Positions 1 through 8,142 of a stretch of DNA of 22,650 nucleotides are shown here, piece by piece; within the stretch, counting starts at the first letter, position 1; every line of letters starts with the position of its first letter. The position numbers were made by a program, and so were the translations under genes. Under the pieces are notes generated by a model, which saw nothing but the letters and a program-made list of their open reading frames with translations, had not been told where the DNA came from and ran no database searches. Origin of the DNA: JBCDCU01 sp039180865 (lineage in GTDB: Bacteria; Pseudomonadota; Alphaproteobacteria; Rhizobiales; JACESI01); contig JBCDCZ010000040.1 of the NCBI GenBank assembly GCA_039180865.1, positions 1 through 22,650 of the forward strand. Direction: 5' to 3'.

Positions 1-858
1 AAGCCGGGCAAGCCCCGTCAGGTTTTCAGTCAGGACCGGGTTGCGTTTGTGCGGCATGGCCGAAGAACCCTTTTGCCCCTTCGAGAAAAACTCTTCAGCT
101 TCCAGGACTTCGGTGCGTTGAAGGTGACGGACCTCAGTCGCGAGCCGCTCGATAGAAGACGCAATAACGGCAAGGGTCGAAAAGAATACGGCGTGGCGGT
201 CGCGCGGTATGACCTGTGTTGAGATTGGTTCCGGTTTGAGGCCCATTTTCTTCGCGACGTGCTCTTCGATCGACGGGTCGATATTGGCGAATGTTCCAAC
301 CGCTCCAGAAATGGCACAGGTCGCGATTTCATCCCGCGCACTAATGAGCCTGTCCCTGTTGCGCGAAAACTCCGCATAGGCCTGGGCGAGTTTTAGGCCG
401 AAGGTGACAGGTTCTGCGTGAATTCCGTGCGAACGCCCGATCGTAACTGTATCCTTGTGCTCAACGGCGCGGTTCTTGAGGGCGGCCAATAGGGCGTCCA
501 GATCCTTGATGAGGAGATCGGCGGCGCGCGACAGCTGCACGCTTAGACACGTATCAAGCACATCAGATGACGTCATGCCCTGGTGGACGAAGCGTGCGTC
601 ATCGCCGACGATTTCCGCAAGGTGCGTGAGGAAGGCGATGACATCGTGCTTCGTCTCGCGTTCAATCGCGTCAATCCGATCGATATCGAATTCGGCGGCG
701 TTGCCGCGCTCCCATATGGTTCGGGCAGCGCTTTCCGGGATCACGCCAGCGGCAGCCAGCGCATCACAGGCATGGGCTTCAATTTCGAACCAAATGCGGA
801 ACTTGGTTTCCGGTGACCAGATTGCAACCATCTCGTCACGGGAATAGCGCGGGATCAT
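1..858 (-). CDS. purB: Adenylosuccinate lyase, 5' part (cut by window edge)
   Basis: This enzyme of purine synthesis cleaves SAICAR to AICAR and adenylosuccinate to AMP, each time releasing fumarate, in the cytoplasm. The first 286 residues are visible of about 435 usual for the family. The protein begins MIPRYSRDEM, carries TSSDV (about 96-100), GRSHG with a likely catalytic histidine (141-145), and the fumarase/aspartase-superfamily signature GSSAMPHKRNP (264-274), all as expected for PurB. The frame stays open to base 1, so the C-terminal third lies outside the window. An AAGGA-like ribosome site lies about ten bases before the ATG. The upstream gene on the same strand ends 108 bases earlier, and a promoter candidate sits in that gap, so purB may be transcribed independently as well as by read-through. 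The identification is very secure. Confidence 0.97.
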   Translation of the reverse strand, partial: MIPRYSRDEMVAIWSPETKFRIWFEIEAHACDALAAAGVIPESAARTIWERGNAAEFDIDRIDAIERETKHDVIAFLTHLAEIVGDDARFVHQGMTSSDVLDTCLSVQLSRAADLLIKDLDALLAALKNRAVEHKDTVTIGRSHGIHAEPVTFGLKLAQAYAEFSRNRDRLISARDEIATCAISGAVGTFANIDPSIEEHVAKKMGLKPEPISTQVIPRDRHAVFFSTLAVIASSIERLATEVRHLQRTEVLEAEEFFSKGQKGSSAMPHKRNPVLTENLTGLARL

Positions 859-903
859 GCCGGTTTGTCCTTGTCAGTTTTTGTCGAGGCGGGAGTGAGC
901 GAC

Positions 904-932
904 CCTCTAGCAGAAGCAAATGGATCCCACAA
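904..932 (-). promoter_or_regulatory. Candidate sigma-70-type promoter for purB
   Basis: On the minus strand TTGTGG (927-932) and TAGAGG (904-909) are separated by exactly 17 bases, 45 bases before the purB ATG. Each hexamer matches the consensus only in part. The placement and spacing support it, but there is no experimental basis. Confidence 0.35.
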
Positions 933-966
933 ATTGAAACTCTTGGAGCTTCGGACAACAGAGTAT

Positions 967-1506
967 TCAGGTGCCCTCATTTCCTGATTGCTGTTCAAAC
1001 AGCGAGAGGAGTTTCACGAGGAAAACGCAGAATAGAACGGCTGCAATCAGTCCGTAGGGCAGGAAAGTCCGCAAGCCAACAGCTGCGAACGAATAGGCGT
1101 GAATTGCAAACAGAAAGAGTATGTCGAGAAAGAATTTGAATTCAAATGGCGGGTGAATCCATTGAATGGAGTGCTGAAACGAGAAGAGCGCCGATTGAAA
1201 ATAGGTCCCGGCGGCCGTGATCATGCTGAGAATCAGGAATGCCAGAGCAAAACGTGCGCTTTCCGGTTGGGTGCGAATTCTGCGGTGTTTTAGCGCGAAG
1301 ATCGTGACCGGCGCGGCCACCAATCCGGCCAGCGTCCCAAACGCTGAAAACAATAAGGCGCGTTCATCGATCATGGATTTATAAACGAGGAAGTGCAGCA
1401 AAAGGCATCCACCAATGACAGGCGGCCAAAGGACAATGAATGCGCCCAGAAACGCAGTTTCAGCGGGGCGCCTTGTTCTCATCGCGAACGATGTCGTCTG
1501 TTTCAC
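967..1506 (-). CDS. Small integral membrane protein of unknown function
   Basis: I do not recognise a family for this 179-residue protein. It is strongly hydrophobic, with about five candidate membrane segments: near residues 18-43, 52-74, 84-108, 124-145 and 147-170. Between segments two and three is a short basic stretch (KHRRIRTQ), which suggests a cytoplasmic loop. The start chosen is GTG at 1506, whose GTGA overlaps the TGA stop of rpe by four bases and implies translational coupling; an ATG eight codons later is the alternative. It lies between rpe and purB on the same strand. Nothing in it suggests an enzyme active site. A membrane location is likely; the function is unknown. Confidence 0.7.
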   Translation of the reverse strand: MKQTTSFAMRTRRPAETAFLGAFIVLWPPVIGGCLLLHFLVYKSMIDERALLFSAFGTLAGLVAAPVTIFALKHRRIRTQPESARFALAFLILSMITAAGTYFQSALFSFQHSIQWIHPPFEFKFFLDILFLFAIHAYSFAAVGLRTFLPYGLIAAVLFCVFLVKLLSLFEQQSGNEGT

Positions 1507-2186
1507 CGGGAAAGAACCGCGGAATCCGTCGCTGTGCGGATCGCTTTGATGGCCTCCGCATAATCCTGCACGCCGTTGCCTTTGAAGACCGCGGAGCCTG
1601 CAACCAAGACATTGGCGCCGGCCCTAACGCAATCTGGTGCGGTTTCCGCTGTCACGCCACCGTCGATTTCAAGGTCGATTGACCGCGACCCGATCATTTC
1701 CCGAAGTTTGGCGATTTTCGGTAGCATTGACGAAATGAATTTTTGACCGCCAAAGCCTGGATTGACGGTCATCACGACAATGAGATCGATATCGTCCAGC
1801 ACATCCTCGATGACCGCAGCGGGTGTCGCCGGGTTAAGGACAACACCGCATTTCCGACCGAGCGCACGGATCGTTTGAAGCGTTCTGTGAAGGTGCGGCC
1901 CGGCTTCAGCGTGAACGGTGATATGGTCGGCGCCTGCGTCCACGAAAGCATCGATAAAAGGATCAACCGGCGCGATCATCAAATGAACGTCGAAGGGCAG
2001 GTTTGACCGGGATCGCACTGACTTTGTGACAGCCGGCCCAAACGAAATGTTCGGGACGAAATGCCCATCCATAATGTCGACATGGATCCAGTCGGCACCT
2101 GCTTCGCTCACATCTCTCACTTCGTCACCGAGCTTCGCGAAATCCGCTGCCAGAATAGAAGGGGCTATAATGATTGGACCAGACAT
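1503..2186 (-). CDS. rpe: Ribulose-phosphate 3-epimerase
   Basis: This enzyme interconverts D-ribulose 5-phosphate and D-xylulose 5-phosphate in the pentose phosphate pathway (and the Calvin cycle where present). The 227-residue length is normal for the family. The TIM-barrel motifs are complete: HVDIMDGHFVPN (35-46) supplies the metal ligand H35 and catalytic D37, DVHLM (66-70) supplies H68, and DLEIDGGV (171-178) supplies the second catalytic aspartate D175. The phosphate-binding segment VNPGFGGQ (141-148) is also present. An AGGAA ribosome site precedes the ATG. The stop overlaps the GTG of the membrane-protein gene, and the binding-protein gene upstream ends 38 bases before, so the three may share a transcript. 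The call is very secure. Confidence 0.97.
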   Translation of the reverse strand: MSGPIIIAPSILAADFAKLGDEVRDVSEAGADWIHVDIMDGHFVPNISFGPAVTKSVRSRSNLPFDVHLMIAPVDPFIDAFVDAGADHITVHAEAGPHLHRTLQTIRALGRKCGVVLNPATPAAVIEDVLDDIDLIVVMTVNPGFGGQKFISSMLPKIAKLREMIGSRSIDLEIDGGVTAETAPDCVRAGANVLVAGSAVFKGNGVQDYAEAIKAIRTATDSAVLSR

Positions 2187-2224
2187 CGATTGGTTCCTGT
2201 TCTTATCTGAAAATAGGGCGGCTT

Positions 2225-3442
2225 TTACTCGCCCGGCGGCGGCGTTTCGTCAGCCGGTTCGGCAGAGAGATCTGACGGTTCGGTGTCCTGGGGCGCCACC
2301 GGAACAATGGTTGCGCCCTGCCATTCGTGCATGAGGTAGTCGATCAGGTTCGCGTCACCCTGCTCGTTGAAACGGATTGGCCCGAGGACTGTATCGAACG
2401 TGCTGCTGTTAAGCGCAGCGATCAGGCCTTCATAACCGCCGTCAGGATCTGTTTTCAAAGCATCGGCGATAATTGTTAAAGCCGCATGGCCGCGGAGCGT
2501 CAATCCATTTGCCGATTTCCCGGCATCCAGAAGCGCTTGAACGGTGTCGCGCGCCCAGGGAAAGCGGCGTGGATCAGGTGGGAAGGATACGAAAATACCG
2601 GATAGCTCACGCCGCGCCGCGTTGTTTTCAAGCACCCCGCTTGGAAAATCCGCATGAACAAGGCCGTCACCGCCAATGAAAGTCATATCGGTTTTCAGCC
2701 GGTCAACGTCGCGGATAATGATCGCTGCGTCTGTATGAAAACCGCCGATGAAGACAGTGTCTGCACCCGAATCGACGAGCCTGGCTGCCAGACGGCGGTA
2801 GCTTTCTTCGCCGGTGACGAAGGACTCCGCTAAAACAGCCGGACGCCCCGCTTCATCAAGCTCCCGGGTCAGAAGATCGGCAAGCCGTTTGCCATAAACC
2901 GAGCCGTCGTGAATGACGGCAATCTTCGGCTCATCCATACCAAGAACAAATTCGGTGATCGTGTCACCTTGCTGCGTATTACGCGCGGCCAACCTGTAGG
3001 TACCGCCATCCTCGCGTGGCCGGTTATCCGTGAATGCCGGATTCTGGCTTGCCGGCGAGATTTGGACAATCTCGTTCTCAGCGTAAACCGCTGCCGATTC
3101 GATTGAAGGCCGGTCACACAAATGGCCGATAACAGCGACGACGTTTCGCCCGACCATTTGATTGGCAATGCCGGAGGCTTTGGCCGGATCGCATGCGTCG
3201 TCGATGGGTTCGATCGTTAAATCCGTGCCTTTGATCCCGCCAGCCTGATTGATTTCGTCTGCTGCGAAACGTGCACCTTCGATGATTTGACGACCAAGCG
3301 GGGCGTAAACGCCCGTCAGAGGGACCGCGATGCCAACAGCAATCCGTTCCTGGGCCGTTGCCGGAATGGTCTGCCCGGCGAGTAAAAGGCAAGCGCCAGC
3401 GATCAGAACGATAAGGGACGAGGTCTTTGGTTTCAGGAGCAA
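2225..3442 (-). CDS. LivJ-type (Peripla_BP_6) periplasmic binding protein
   Basis: This is a periplasmic ligand-binding protein of the branched-chain amino acid ABC transporter class, 405 residues. It has an N-terminal signal peptide with the hydrophobic core LIVLIAGACLLLAG and a likely signal peptidase I site after PATA-Q. The body shows the usual class hallmarks: VGIAVPLTGVYAPLG near the mature N-terminus, GARFAADEIN, DDACDP, VVAVIGHLCD and VSFPPDPRR. The tail after about residue 385 is rich in Pro, Glu and Asp and looks disordered. The first start in the open frame is TTG at 3442, since an in-frame TAG lies five codons upstream; no ATG fits before the signal peptide. No permease or ATPase gene is nearby, so it is an orphan here. 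The ligand cannot be read from the sequence; an amino acid is the family default. Confidence 0.88.
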   Translation of the reverse strand: MLLKPKTSSLIVLIAGACLLLAGQTIPATAQERIAVGIAVPLTGVYAPLGRQIIEGARFAADEINQAGGIKGTDLTIEPIDDACDPAKASGIANQMVGRNVVAVIGHLCDRPSIESAAVYAENEIVQISPASQNPAFTDNRPREDGGTYRLAARNTQQGDTITEFVLGMDEPKIAVIHDGSVYGKRLADLLTRELDEAGRPAVLAESFVTGEESYRRLAARLVDSGADTVFIGGFHTDAAIIIRDVDRLKTDMTFIGGDGLVHADFPSGVLENNAARRELSGIFVSFPPDPRRFPWARDTVQALLDAGKSANGLTLRGHAALTIIADALKTDPDGGYEGLIAALNSSTFDTVLGPIRFNEQGDANLIDYLMHEWQGATIVPVAPQDTEPSDLSAEPADETPPPGE

Positions 3443-3516
3443 AGGTGCGTTCCGGTTCTAATCCGTCTTTTGCGATGTCCTTGTCTTCAGGGTTTGCACG
3501 CTTGCGGCCATAGGCG

Positions 3517-4410
3517 TCAAGGCCCTGCCGAAAGGTGTTCCTTGATTTTAAGAAGGTCCTGCCATGCGAGGCGCTTTTGGCCCGGCTGGCGCAAGAGGTA
3601 GGCGGGATGAAGCGTTGCAAGCGCCGGAAAGGCGCCCTTATCCGTGGCGCAGGTCATGGAGCGTCCGCGCAGACGCAGGATACCGTTCGTGGTATTGATA
3701 AGCTGTTTTGCCGCCGCGCCACCAAGCGGCACAACCAGGTCTGGTTGAACAAGCTCGATCTGACGGAGGATGAAAGGTCGGCACAGTTCGGTTTCTTCAG
3801 GCGTCGGTGTCCGATTGCCCGGTGGTCGCCAGGGGACAACATTTGCAATGTAAGTGTCGCTGTCCCGTTCCAGACCGATCGCTGCGAGCATAAGATTAAG
3901 GAGATCGCCGGAGCGCCCGACAAACGGAATTCCGGTCAGATCCTCCTCGCGTCCCGGTGCTTCGCCGATAAACATCACACGCGCATCCGGATTGCCGACG
4001 CCAAAGACCAGATTCTTTGCCGTGCGTTTGAGTGAACAGCCTTCGAAAGCGGTAAGCGCTTCTTTTAGCTCTTCCAGGGTGCCAGCCGCTTGGGCGTGCA
4101 TTCGCGCGTCTTCATTTGAAGCACCATCCCCTTGTACCGTCGATGGTGCGGCCTTGATAAAATTAGGGGCATTTTTCGGGGCAGTGGGTACTCCGCGAGA
4201 CGTTAAGCTTGGAGCGCCACTTGGTTTGCTGGGAGAAAGAGGGGCAGAAGTTTCAGTGACAGCCGCGCGCCGGGCTGCGCGTTCCTTCTCAAAATCGGCA
4301 AATCGATCATGCGGCGCGTCATCAAGAGCGCAATCGATCCCGCTTGCGGCATAAAATTCTACCAGATTGACAAGATCGTGTTGTCGCAGGGGCTTTACCT
4401 TTACGTTCAC
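3517..4410 (-). CDS. Uracil-DNA glycosylase, family 4-like
   Basis: It removes uracil from DNA to start base-excision repair. With GTG at 4410 as start it has 297 residues. The catalytic domain (about 120-297) has the motif GEAPGREEDLTGIPFVGRSG (149-168), in which GEAPG carries the water-activating motif of families 4 and 5, and HPAYLLR (268-274), the second active-site motif. Cysteines at about 27, 125, 210 and 254 are present, but which of them, if any, hold a 4Fe-4S cluster cannot be decided by eye. Residues 45-105 form a Pro/Ala/Ser-rich linker, so the protein is longer than the short thermophile enzymes. The open frame extends upstream to a TTG at 4452, but the family-like N-terminus begins around LRQHDLVNL, so the GTG is favoured; no clear ribosome site precedes it. 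Confidence 0.88.
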   Translation of the reverse strand: MNVKVKPLRQHDLVNLVEFYAASGIDCALDDAPHDRFADFEKERAARRAAVTETSAPLSPSKPSGAPSLTSRGVPTAPKNAPNFIKAAPSTVQGDGASNEDARMHAQAAGTLEELKEALTAFEGCSLKRTAKNLVFGVGNPDARVMFIGEAPGREEDLTGIPFVGRSGDLLNLMLAAIGLERDSDTYIANVVPWRPPGNRTPTPEETELCRPFILRQIELVQPDLVVPLGGAAAKQLINTTNGILRLRGRSMTCATDKGAFPALATLHPAYLLRQPGQKRLAWQDLLKIKEHLSAGP

Positions 4411-4415
4411 GTAAA
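4400..4415. promoter_or_regulatory. ACGT-type palindrome, candidate operator
   Basis: TTTACGT and ACGTAAA form a perfect 7+7 inverted repeat around a two-base centre. It covers the proposed GTG start of the glycosylase and lies 187 bases before the ETF-quinone oxidoreductase start. From memory it resembles operators reported for the MerR-family regulator LiuR, whose regulons include ETF and ETF-QO genes in proteobacteria. Which regulator binds, if any, is inference. Confidence 0.4.
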
Positions 4416-4516
4416 CTAAGTACGAATTGGAGTAAAAACCATTGGCCGACAAGACCTGTAGATCGTTACGCGAACCCGTTTACGTCCGTCGCTGCTGGGA
4501 CATGGTTAGAAGAAAC

Positions 4517-4542
4517 CCTATTGTATCCCGTATCGCAATAGG
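4517..4542. repeat. Inverted repeat upstream of ETF-QO gene
   Basis: CCTATTG (4517-4523) and CAATAGG (4536-4542) are perfect complements with a 12-base gap, placed 60 bases before the ETF-QO ATG. It could be an operator or a hairpin in the 5' leader. No U-run follows, so it is not an intrinsic terminator. Confidence 0.4.
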
Positions 4543-4602
4543 CTTGTGCAAAAGACAATACGGTGGTGGTCTGCAAATGTGGACGATCCGGAGGAGAACG
4601 AG

Positions 4603-6267
4603 ATGACAGACGAAATGCCCGAGCGCGAAAGCATGGATTTCGATGTGGTGATTGTTGGTGCAGGACCGGCTGGTCTTGCAGCGGCAATCCGGCTGAAACA
4701 AATCGATCAGGATCTCAATGTGGTTGTCCTCGAAAAAGGGTCTGAAGTCGGAGCCCATATTCTCTCTGGCGCTGTTGTCGATCCGATCGCTGTCGATCAA
4801 CTCTTACCTGGATGGCGCGATGAAGACGACACGCCCTTCAAGACGCCGGTGACAGCAGACAAGTTTCTATATCTTGGCCCGTCAGGCGTTGCCCGCCTGC
4901 CGAATTTCATGATGCCGAAGCTCATGAACAATCATGGGAATTTCGTTGTTTCTCTTGGCAACGTCTGCCGTTGGCTTGCGGAGAAGGCAGAAGCGCTCGG
5001 CGTTGAGATCTTTCCGGGTTTCGCAGCATCCGAAGTCCTCTATGACGATAATGGCAATGTTATCGGGGTCGCGACCGGTGACATGGGAATTGGCCGCGAC
5101 GGACAACCGAAACCCGGTTTCGAACGCGGGATGGCGCTGCTTGGAAAATACGTCTTCATTGGCGAAGGCGTTCGCGGCTCGCTGGCGAAGCAGTTGATTG
5201 AAAAATATGATCTTTCCGCAGGAAAAGAGCCTCAGAAATTCGGAATTGGCATTAAGGAACTTTGGGAAGTCGATCCCGAAAAACACCAGCCAGGTCTTGT
5301 CCAGCATTCTTTCGGTTGGCCGCTCGGATCAAATGCGGGTGGCGGGTCGTTTCTTTATCACCTCGAAGACAACCAGGTTTCCGTCGGCTTCGTGACCCAC
5401 CTCAATTACGAGAACCCTTGGCTCTCACCATTTGAAGAATTCCAGCGCTTTAAAACGCATCTTGCGATTCGCGATGTGTTTGAAGGTGGCAAGCGAATTT
5501 CCTATGGCGCCCGCGCCATCACCGAGGGCGGGTATCAATCCGTACCGAAATTGAGCTTCCCGGGAGGCGTGCTGATCGGGTGTTCGGCAGGCTTCGTGAA
5601 TGTGCCGCGCATCAAAGGGTCTCACAATGCCATGCTGACCGGCATGATTGCTGCAGAAAAGGCGGCGGCAGCGATTTCTGCAGGCCGCTCAGGTGATGAT
5701 CTCATTGAATATGAAGACGCATGGCGCGCGAGCGATGTCGGACGCGATCTTTATAAGGTCCGGAACGCGAAACCGCTCTGGTCGAAATATGGCCTTCTTG
5801 GCGGGATCGTTCTCGGCGGTGTCGACATGTGGACGAACGAACTCTTCAACTTCTCGCTTTTTGGACCAATGAGCCATGGCAAAGCCGATTACGAGGCGCT
5901 TCGCCCTGCCGCAGAATGCAAGAAGATCGAGTATCCGAAGCCGGATGGAAAGGTCTCGTTCGACCGCTTGTCATCGGTCTTCATGTCGTCGACCAACCAT
6001 GAGGAAGATCAGCCGATCCACCTCAAATTGAAAGATGAGACGCTGCAGTTCGCCTCCGAATGGAATACGTATCAGGGACCATCCAATCGGTACTGTCCGG
6101 CGGGTGTTTATGAATGGGTGACACCTGACGAAGGCGGCGACCCGAAATTCGTCATCAACGCCCAGAACTGCGTCCACTGCAAAACCTGTGATATCAAGGA
6201 TCCGAACCAGAACATCAACTGGACGGTACCGGAAGGTGCGGGCGGCCCGAATTATCCGAACATGTAG
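4603..6267 (+). CDS. Electron transfer flavoprotein-ubiquinone oxidoreductase
   Basis: This membrane-associated flavoprotein passes electrons from reduced ETF (fed by acyl-CoA, isovaleryl-CoA and similar dehydrogenases) to ubiquinone. The protein has 554 residues, normal for the family. The FAD-binding motif VVIVGAGPAGLAAA lies at about residues 14-27. The C-terminal ferredoxin-like domain has four cluster cysteines, C498, C523, C526 and C529, seen in CPAGVYEW and CVHCKTC. The start at 4603 is chosen because GGAGGAG (4590-4596) lies six bases before it; an ATG at 4546 in the same frame would add 19 non-homologous-looking residues. The gene is divergent from the glycosylase, and the extensin-like gene follows after 10 bases. 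The gene is often called etfD or fixC-like, so the symbol is left blank. Very secure call. Confidence 0.96.
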   Translation: MTDEMPERESMDFDVVIVGAGPAGLAAAIRLKQIDQDLNVVVLEKGSEVGAHILSGAVVDPIAVDQLLPGWRDEDDTPFKTPVTADKFLYLGPSGVARLPNFMMPKLMNNHGNFVVSLGNVCRWLAEKAEALGVEIFPGFAASEVLYDDNGNVIGVATGDMGIGRDGQPKPGFERGMALLGKYVFIGEGVRGSLAKQLIEKYDLSAGKEPQKFGIGIKELWEVDPEKHQPGLVQHSFGWPLGSNAGGGSFLYHLEDNQVSVGFVTHLNYENPWLSPFEEFQRFKTHLAIRDVFEGGKRISYGARAITEGGYQSVPKLSFPGGVLIGCSAGFVNVPRIKGSHNAMLTGMIAAEKAAAAISAGRSGDDLIEYEDAWRASDVGRDLYKVRNAKPLWSKYGLLGGIVLGGVDMWTNELFNFSLFGPMSHGKADYEALRPAAECKKIEYPKPDGKVSFDRLSSVFMSSTNHEEDQPIHLKLKDETLQFASEWNTYQGPSNRYCPAGVYEWVTPDEGGDPKFVINAQNCVHCKTCDIKDPNQNINWTVPEGAGGPNYPNM

Positions 6268-6277
6268 GCAGCGCGCG

Positions 6278-7132
6278 ATGCGCGCGCTGATTGCAGCTCT
6301 ATTCACGGCATTGCTGATGCTGGCAGCTGACCCGTTGCCGGTTTTTGCAACCGAGGCGAATCCGGAAAACAAGGATCGATTGTCGGAGCTTCTTTTCCCG
6401 GTTCCCAGAATGAAACCGGGACAAGGCGAAGAAGATGCCAATCCCGTGCCGTCCGTGCCTGCCCGGAAAGAAGGGTCGCAATCATCTGCCGGGCGCGATC
6501 CGGCCTCGGCTCCGCCTCAAATCTTGAAGGCATCGCAGCGTCATGCCTGTCCTGTGCTTCTCACCGGGCGAGTGAAGGGCCGGTATCTCGCGCCAATAGC
6601 GACAGCGGAAGGCTGTGGCGACGCTGCGCCGGTTGAAATCTCAGAAGTGTCCGGTATCCGGATCGCGCCTCCGGTAACACTCAACTGCCGCATGGCAGTC
6701 GCTTTCGTTGATTGGGTCGAAAAAGTAACCGCGACATCCCGTGCGCTGTTTGATGCGAACCTTGCCACGATCAGGACTGCTGCGAGCTATCAGTGCAGGC
6801 GGCGAAACAACAAGCCGGACGGTAAGTTTTCCGAACACGCGACCATGAACGCTGTCGATATCTCCGGGTTTGTCCTCGAAAACGCTCTTGAGGTTTCTGT
6901 CGGCAAAGACTGGCCTTCTGCAACCGAGACGGATGCTTCCGAGGTAAGCCTCGCAAGGCGCCTTGCGCACCCTTCAACGTCAAAGCAGCGGTTTCTCCGC
7001 ACTGTTCATGCGTCTGGGTGCACAGGATTTACAACGGTGCTCGGCCCCGATGCTGATGACGCCCACGCCTCGCATTTTCATTTCGATCTCGGCTGCCATG
7101 GGGCGGCTTGTACTTTCAGGATCTGCCAATAA
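6278..7132 (+). CDS. Extensin-like C-terminal domain protein, secreted, likely zinc peptidase
   Basis: This is a 284-residue secreted protein. It starts with a signal peptide (core ALIAALFTALLMLAA, possible cleavage after PVFA), followed by a Pro-rich low-complexity stretch (about 40-85) and an extensin-like C domain (about 88-284). Conserved-looking features are SEHATMNAVDI (185-195) and DAHASHFHFDLG (261-272). These place H187, D194 and H266/H268 as in the metal sites of M15/MepA-like peptidoglycan DD-peptidases, so a cell-wall peptidase role is inferred. Cysteines at about 91, 113, 137, 173 and 248 plus three near the C-terminus suggest disulfides. The ATG at 6278 sits 10 bases after the ETF-QO stop; the open frame extends upstream inside that gene but only this start gives a signal peptide. 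The family is firm; the substrate is unknown. Confidence 0.88.
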   Translation: MRALIAALFTALLMLAADPLPVFATEANPENKDRLSELLFPVPRMKPGQGEEDANPVPSVPARKEGSQSSAGRDPASAPPQILKASQRHACPVLLTGRVKGRYLAPIATAEGCGDAAPVEISEVSGIRIAPPVTLNCRMAVAFVDWVEKVTATSRALFDANLATIRTAASYQCRRRNNKPDGKFSEHATMNAVDISGFVLENALEVSVGKDWPSATETDASEVSLARRLAHPSTSKQRFLRTVHASGCTGFTTVLGPDADDAHASHFHFDLGCHGAACTFRICQ

Positions 7133-7200
7133 GACCCGTCGCACTTGCCTCGCCTTGAAATCAGCTTAGAGTGCCCGCGACACGCAAGAAAAGGCCTTTC

Positions 7201-8115
7201 ATGACCAACGTTCCAAAGTCCATCGATGAGACCGTCGCGCTCCTGGAGGGTGCCGATTACGTGCCCACGCGTGCGCTCGCAACCGTCCTTTTTCTAGCGC
7301 TCAAATTGAAGCGCCCGTTGTTTCTGGAAGGTGAGGCTGGGGTCGGCAAGACGGAGATTGCAAAAGTACTCGCCTCGGCACTTGGACGCGATCTGATCCG
7401 CCTTCAATGTTATGAGGGCCTTGATATTAACTCCGCGGTCTATGAGTGGAATTATGCGCGGCAGATGACAGAAATCCGCCTTGCGGAGGCCTCTGGAGAA
7501 ACCGACCGCACGGCGCTTGCCAAAAACCTCTATTCGACTGAGTTCCTGATCGAGCGTCCGATCCTGACGGCAATGAAGGCACCGGGCGGTCAGGCACCGG
7601 TGCTTCTGATCGACGAACTCGATCGGGCTGACGAAGCATTCGAAGCCTATTTACTCGAAGTTCTCTCCGACAATCAGGTCACGATCCCCGAGATTGGTAC
7701 AATCAAGGCCGATGCGCCGCCCATCATTATCGTCACGACAAACCGGACCCGCGAAATCCACGACGCTTTGAAACGTCGCTGTCTTTATCATTGGGTCGAC
7801 TATCCGACCGCTGAGGCGGAACTAGAGATCCTGAAACGCAAAGTGCCGGGAGCTGGGGACCGTCTGTCGGCGGAAATCGTCGCCTTCGTGCAGTCCCTGC
7901 GCACAGGCGATCTCTTTAAGAACCCAGGTGTCGCGGAGACGCTTGACTGGGCGACCGCGCTAACGGAACTCAACGAGATGGCACTGGACCCTGAGACGGT
8001 CTCCGACACGCTCGGTGTCCTCTTGAAATATCAGGACGATATCGCACGATTGCAGGGGGATGAAACCGCAAGGCTTGTCGAAGAGGCACGCCGCGCCGCA
8101 GGTGCTGGCGCCTAG
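7201..8115 (+). CDS. MoxR/CoxD-type AAA+ ATPase
   Basis: This is a AAA+ ATPase of the MoxR class, 304 residues. Walker A is GEAGVGKT (44-51), Walker B is LLIDELDRAD (135-144), sensor 1 is VTTN (178-181), and NRTREIHDALKRRC (181-194) carries the arginines typical of MoxR proteins. In carboxydotrophs the relative CoxD acts with a VWA protein (CoxE) to mature the active site of CO dehydrogenase; the same pair of genes follows here, so a chaperone role for a molybdenum hydroxylase is inferred. A GTG at 7171 in frame would add ten residues; ATG 7201 is preferred because an AAGAAAAGG stretch precedes it and the following sequence resembles family N-termini. The VWA gene follows after 27 bases. The family is secure; the client enzyme is not known. 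Confidence 0.92.
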   Translation: MTNVPKSIDETVALLEGADYVPTRALATVLFLALKLKRPLFLEGEAGVGKTEIAKVLASALGRDLIRLQCYEGLDINSAVYEWNYARQMTEIRLAEASGETDRTALAKNLYSTEFLIERPILTAMKAPGGQAPVLLIDELDRADEAFEAYLLEVLSDNQVTIPEIGTIKADAPPIIIVTTNRTREIHDALKRRCLYHWVDYPTAEAELEILKRKVPGAGDRLSAEIVAFVQSLRTGDLFKNPGVAETLDWATALTELNEMALDPETVSDTLGVLLKYQDDIARLQGDETARLVEEARRAAGAGA

Positions 8116-8142
8116 CGGAATTTCTGCAGAAGAGGGACCGCC

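Noticed and set aside
3340..3442. The LivJ-type binding protein as a lipoprotein
   Set aside because: The sequence before the only suitable cysteine (AGAC) lacks the usual aliphatic residue at -3, while a good signal peptidase I site (ATA-Q) follows later.
3114..3620. Open frame on the minus strand overlapping both the binding protein and the UDG gene
   Set aside because: It is the alternate frame of the binding protein and crosses two real genes. The signal peptide and family motifs are in the other frame.
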